Notes under the pieces: generated by a model | The model's input: only the letters and a program-made list of their open reading frames with translations | What the model was told of the DNA's origin: nothing | The model's database searches: none | DNA from: an uncultured Bacteroidales bacterium | Lineage (GTDB): Bacteria; Bacteroidota; Bacteroidia; Bacteroidales; UBA932 | NCBI GenBank assembly: GCA_905235775.1 | Contig: CAJOMY010000063.1 | Span: 1 to 9,258 of the forward strand | Length of the DNA: 9,258 bases | Reading direction: 5' to 3' | Part shown: piece after piece, positions 8,801-9,258 of the stretch | Layout of the letters: every line of letters begins with the position of its first letter | Numbering within the stretch: the stretch's first letter is position 1 | Program-made: the position numbers and the translations under genes

Positions 8801-9005
8801 GACTCTGCCGCAGGGGCTCCACCACGGCGTCGTTCAGCTCGCGGGCGGACAGTTCCGGCGCCGACGCCTGCACGGTCACATAGGGGATGTCCACGTCCGG
8901 AATCAGCGACACCGGCAGCCGGCTGATGCCCACGATGCCCAGGACCACGAAGACCAGCAGGATCATCGTGACCGACACGGGACGGTCCAGCAATTTGTTC
9001 AGCAT
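5898..9005 (-). CDS. RND efflux permease, HAE1/AcrB type, first subunit of the pump
   Basis: This 1035-residue proton-driven inner-membrane transporter would extrude small hydrophobic or amphiphilic compounds with the adaptor encoded just upstream. The start MLNKLLDRPVSVTM is typical: a short cytoplasmic helix, then TM1 at about 11-29 and the family segment LPVSLIPDVDIP. The 12 helices and two periplasmic porter/docking loops follow the AcrB plan, at near-normal length (AcrB 1049). Proton-relay positions: Asp397 in MMVDNTIV (the second Asp of AcrB is Asn), Asn941-Asp942 in VVNDSIL where AcrB has Lys940-Asn941, and Arg971 and Thr978 kept. The loss of the lysine is shared with its partner downstream. 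It starts 6 bases after the adaptor stop and ends one base before the next RND start, so the three genes form one operon. No Shine-Dalgarno is visible. A palindromic insert with a degenerate second half-copy adds a Gly/Asn-rich loop at about 586-609. Confidence 0.95.
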   Translation of the reverse strand: MLNKLLDRPVSVTMILLVFVVLGIVGISRLPVSLIPDVDIPYVTVQASAPELSARELNDAVVEPLRQSLVQIARLKGIRSEARDGSAVMTLSFEEGSDIDYYYIEVNEKIDRAMSSLPRIDRPKVFKASATDIPAFYINMTLKDAGGDFLRMSEFARDVIAKRIEQLPEVAMVDLSGTASREILVVPDPEALARLGLSVGQFEAAVSSANVSLSNLTIRDGEYHYNVKFRSFAASREDIADVWFKVGERTLQVKDVARVEEREAPRTGLARSDGQDAVTLAVIKQNEARMADLKREIAGQLKVFAQDYPQMAFTLTRDQTELLDYSIRNLLINILLAILLDIVVIFFFMKDLRSPLLVALTIPVSLVISFFVFYALGLSINIISLSGLLLGVGMMVDNTIVLTDNITARWQRGEALRSAVVEGTKEVRGAMLSSVLTTCAVFIPLIFLNGLAGQLFYDQAIAVTTVLLVSYAVTVVVLPVYYWVLYRKLPAFRPNAFLSRIRFDGAMRWYDRTVGWHLGHKWISWTLPLGCAALMAVCVWGMRKEKLPPITYTDAVLHLDWNDPVSLEENRARVMALEAAASANREIPGQAGNGNEGAGNDGNGAGDAGAKTTALVGVQQFVLGHSEDQAMNAASLYVNCDSARELAELQKRLSTLVRERWPQAISAWENSGNVFDMVFSEREPQLLVRLRPGGGQVLTVSGVRDALADIRTALPGVRVDGVPVKQDVLYVSDPELMALYGVSFSDLTNALRNALNGNRLFEIVQGARSVPVVLGTDAEELSQLLARATVSVAQADGTKTEIPASALMRQTFEQDFKALVSGDDGNYYPLSLDIPARDVPGTMSVIRATLQRGGRFDADFSGAWFSNREMIREMLLVLLVALALLFLILASQFESLVQPFIILSEVVIDIAVSLGFLWLAGVSINMMSLIGLVVITGIVVNDSILKIDTINRLVRDGWEVEEAVHEAGHRRLKAILMTSLTTILAVAPFLTRGSMGADLQYPMALVVIVGMAAGTLVSLFFVPAVYAAIYGKRRV
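7202..7247 (-). repeat. palindromic element, copy B plus a degenerate half-copy, in frame inside the first RND gene
   Basis: On the + strand, ATTCCCGG (7227-7234) and CCGGGAAT (7240-7247) are perfect 8-bp arms around CTTGA. The loop is the same as in copy A, and the stem differs at one pair that is swapped on both arms. A half-element, CGTCATTCCCGGC (7202-7214), follows in the gene's reading direction. It keeps the CGTC edge that copy A also has. The gene reads it as Ile-Pro-Gly-Gln-Ala-Gly-Asn (587-593), then Gly/Asn/Glu/Asp-rich residues to about 609, including a second Ala-Gly-Asn-Asp at 598-601. Helix and strand of the PC1-like subdomain (LEENRARVMALEAAAS ... TTALVGVQQF) lie on either side, so the insert occupies a surface loop. 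Confidence 0.85.
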
Positions 9006-9011
9006 ACGCGC

Positions 9012-9258
9012 CTATTGCTTCAAGACCACACGGGAACCGTCGGCGAGATTGAGATTGCCCGAGATGATGACCTGGTCGCCCTCTGCGAGCGTAGCGCCGC
9101 GGTCGGTGTTGGCCGTCACGGCGTAGGCCTCGCTATTGGCGCGAAGGGTGTGGACATAGACCCATTCGGCCTGGCCGTCGCGGTAGCGGAACAGGACTTC
9201 CAGCCCGTCACGGATGACCACGGCGCTCTTGGGCACCACCAGCTGGTCCGGCACGCTG
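9012..9258 (-). CDS. RND periplasmic adaptor (membrane fusion protein), C-terminal fragment
   Basis: Only the last 82 residues are inside the window; the gene continues beyond the right edge. The fragment shows the end of the beta-barrel and the membrane-proximal domain of an HlyD/AcrA-family adaptor: VPKSAVVIRDG, a short hairpin ending AEWVYVHT, then LAEGDQVIISGNLNLADGS just before the C-terminus. In this family the adaptor bridges the RND trimer and an outer-membrane TolC-type channel, and is usually a lipoprotein or signal-anchored periplasmic protein; that end is not visible here. It ends in TAG six bases before the first RND start, so it is the upstream gene of the same operon. The GTG at 9252-9254 is internal to the gene and not a start. 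Family confident, substrate unknown. Confidence 0.9.
   Translation of the reverse strand, partial: SVPDQLVVPKSAVVIRDGLEVLFRYRDGQAEWVYVHTLRANSEAYAVTANTDRGATLAEGDQVIISGNLNLADGSRVVLKQ

Overview
The window reads as a GC-rich chromosomal piece from a member of the Bacteroidota. This assignment is an inference from three things: a bacterial dipeptidyl-peptidase-IV-type S9 gene, no recognisable Shine-Dalgarno sequence before any visible start, and tightly packed efflux genes. I cannot name a genus. There are two converging transcription units and no RNA gene, IS element or CRISPR array that I can support.

Left unit (+ strand, about 1-2613): the 3' part of an S9B / DPP-IV-like serine peptidase runs in from beyond the left edge with an intact Ser-Asp-His triad. 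Its stop overlaps by four bases (ATGA) the start of a 376-residue secreted protein of unknown family. The two are probably translationally coupled and both act in the periplasm or beyond.

Middle (2614-2776): a short intergenic stretch between the two converging units, clearly richer in A+T than its flanks. It has no gene I can name and no convincing terminator. It carries an imperfect 12/11-base direct repeat and a 49-codon open frame that could be a gene relic.

Right unit (- strand, 9258 down to 2777): the end of a periplasmic adaptor (membrane fusion protein), then two non-identical RND permeases of 1035 and about 1039 residues. The spacings are 6 bases and 1 base. This is the inner-membrane and periplasmic part of a tripartite efflux pump with two RND subunits, laid out like MdtABC-type systems. 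Any outer-membrane factor or regulator would lie beyond the right edge.

The most interesting signal is a short palindromic element carried in frame inside both RND genes. The core has 8-bp arms and a CTTGA loop as read on the + strand. The two copies differ at one stem base pair and the difference is compensated on the opposite arm. Both are read in the same frame, giving Ile-Pro-Gly-Gln-Ala-X-Asn. One sits in the region matching the AcrB docking-domain hairpin and the other in a loop of a porter subdomain. The copy in the first RND gene is followed by a degenerate half-copy. This resembles the protein-coding palindromic elements known from Rickettsia.
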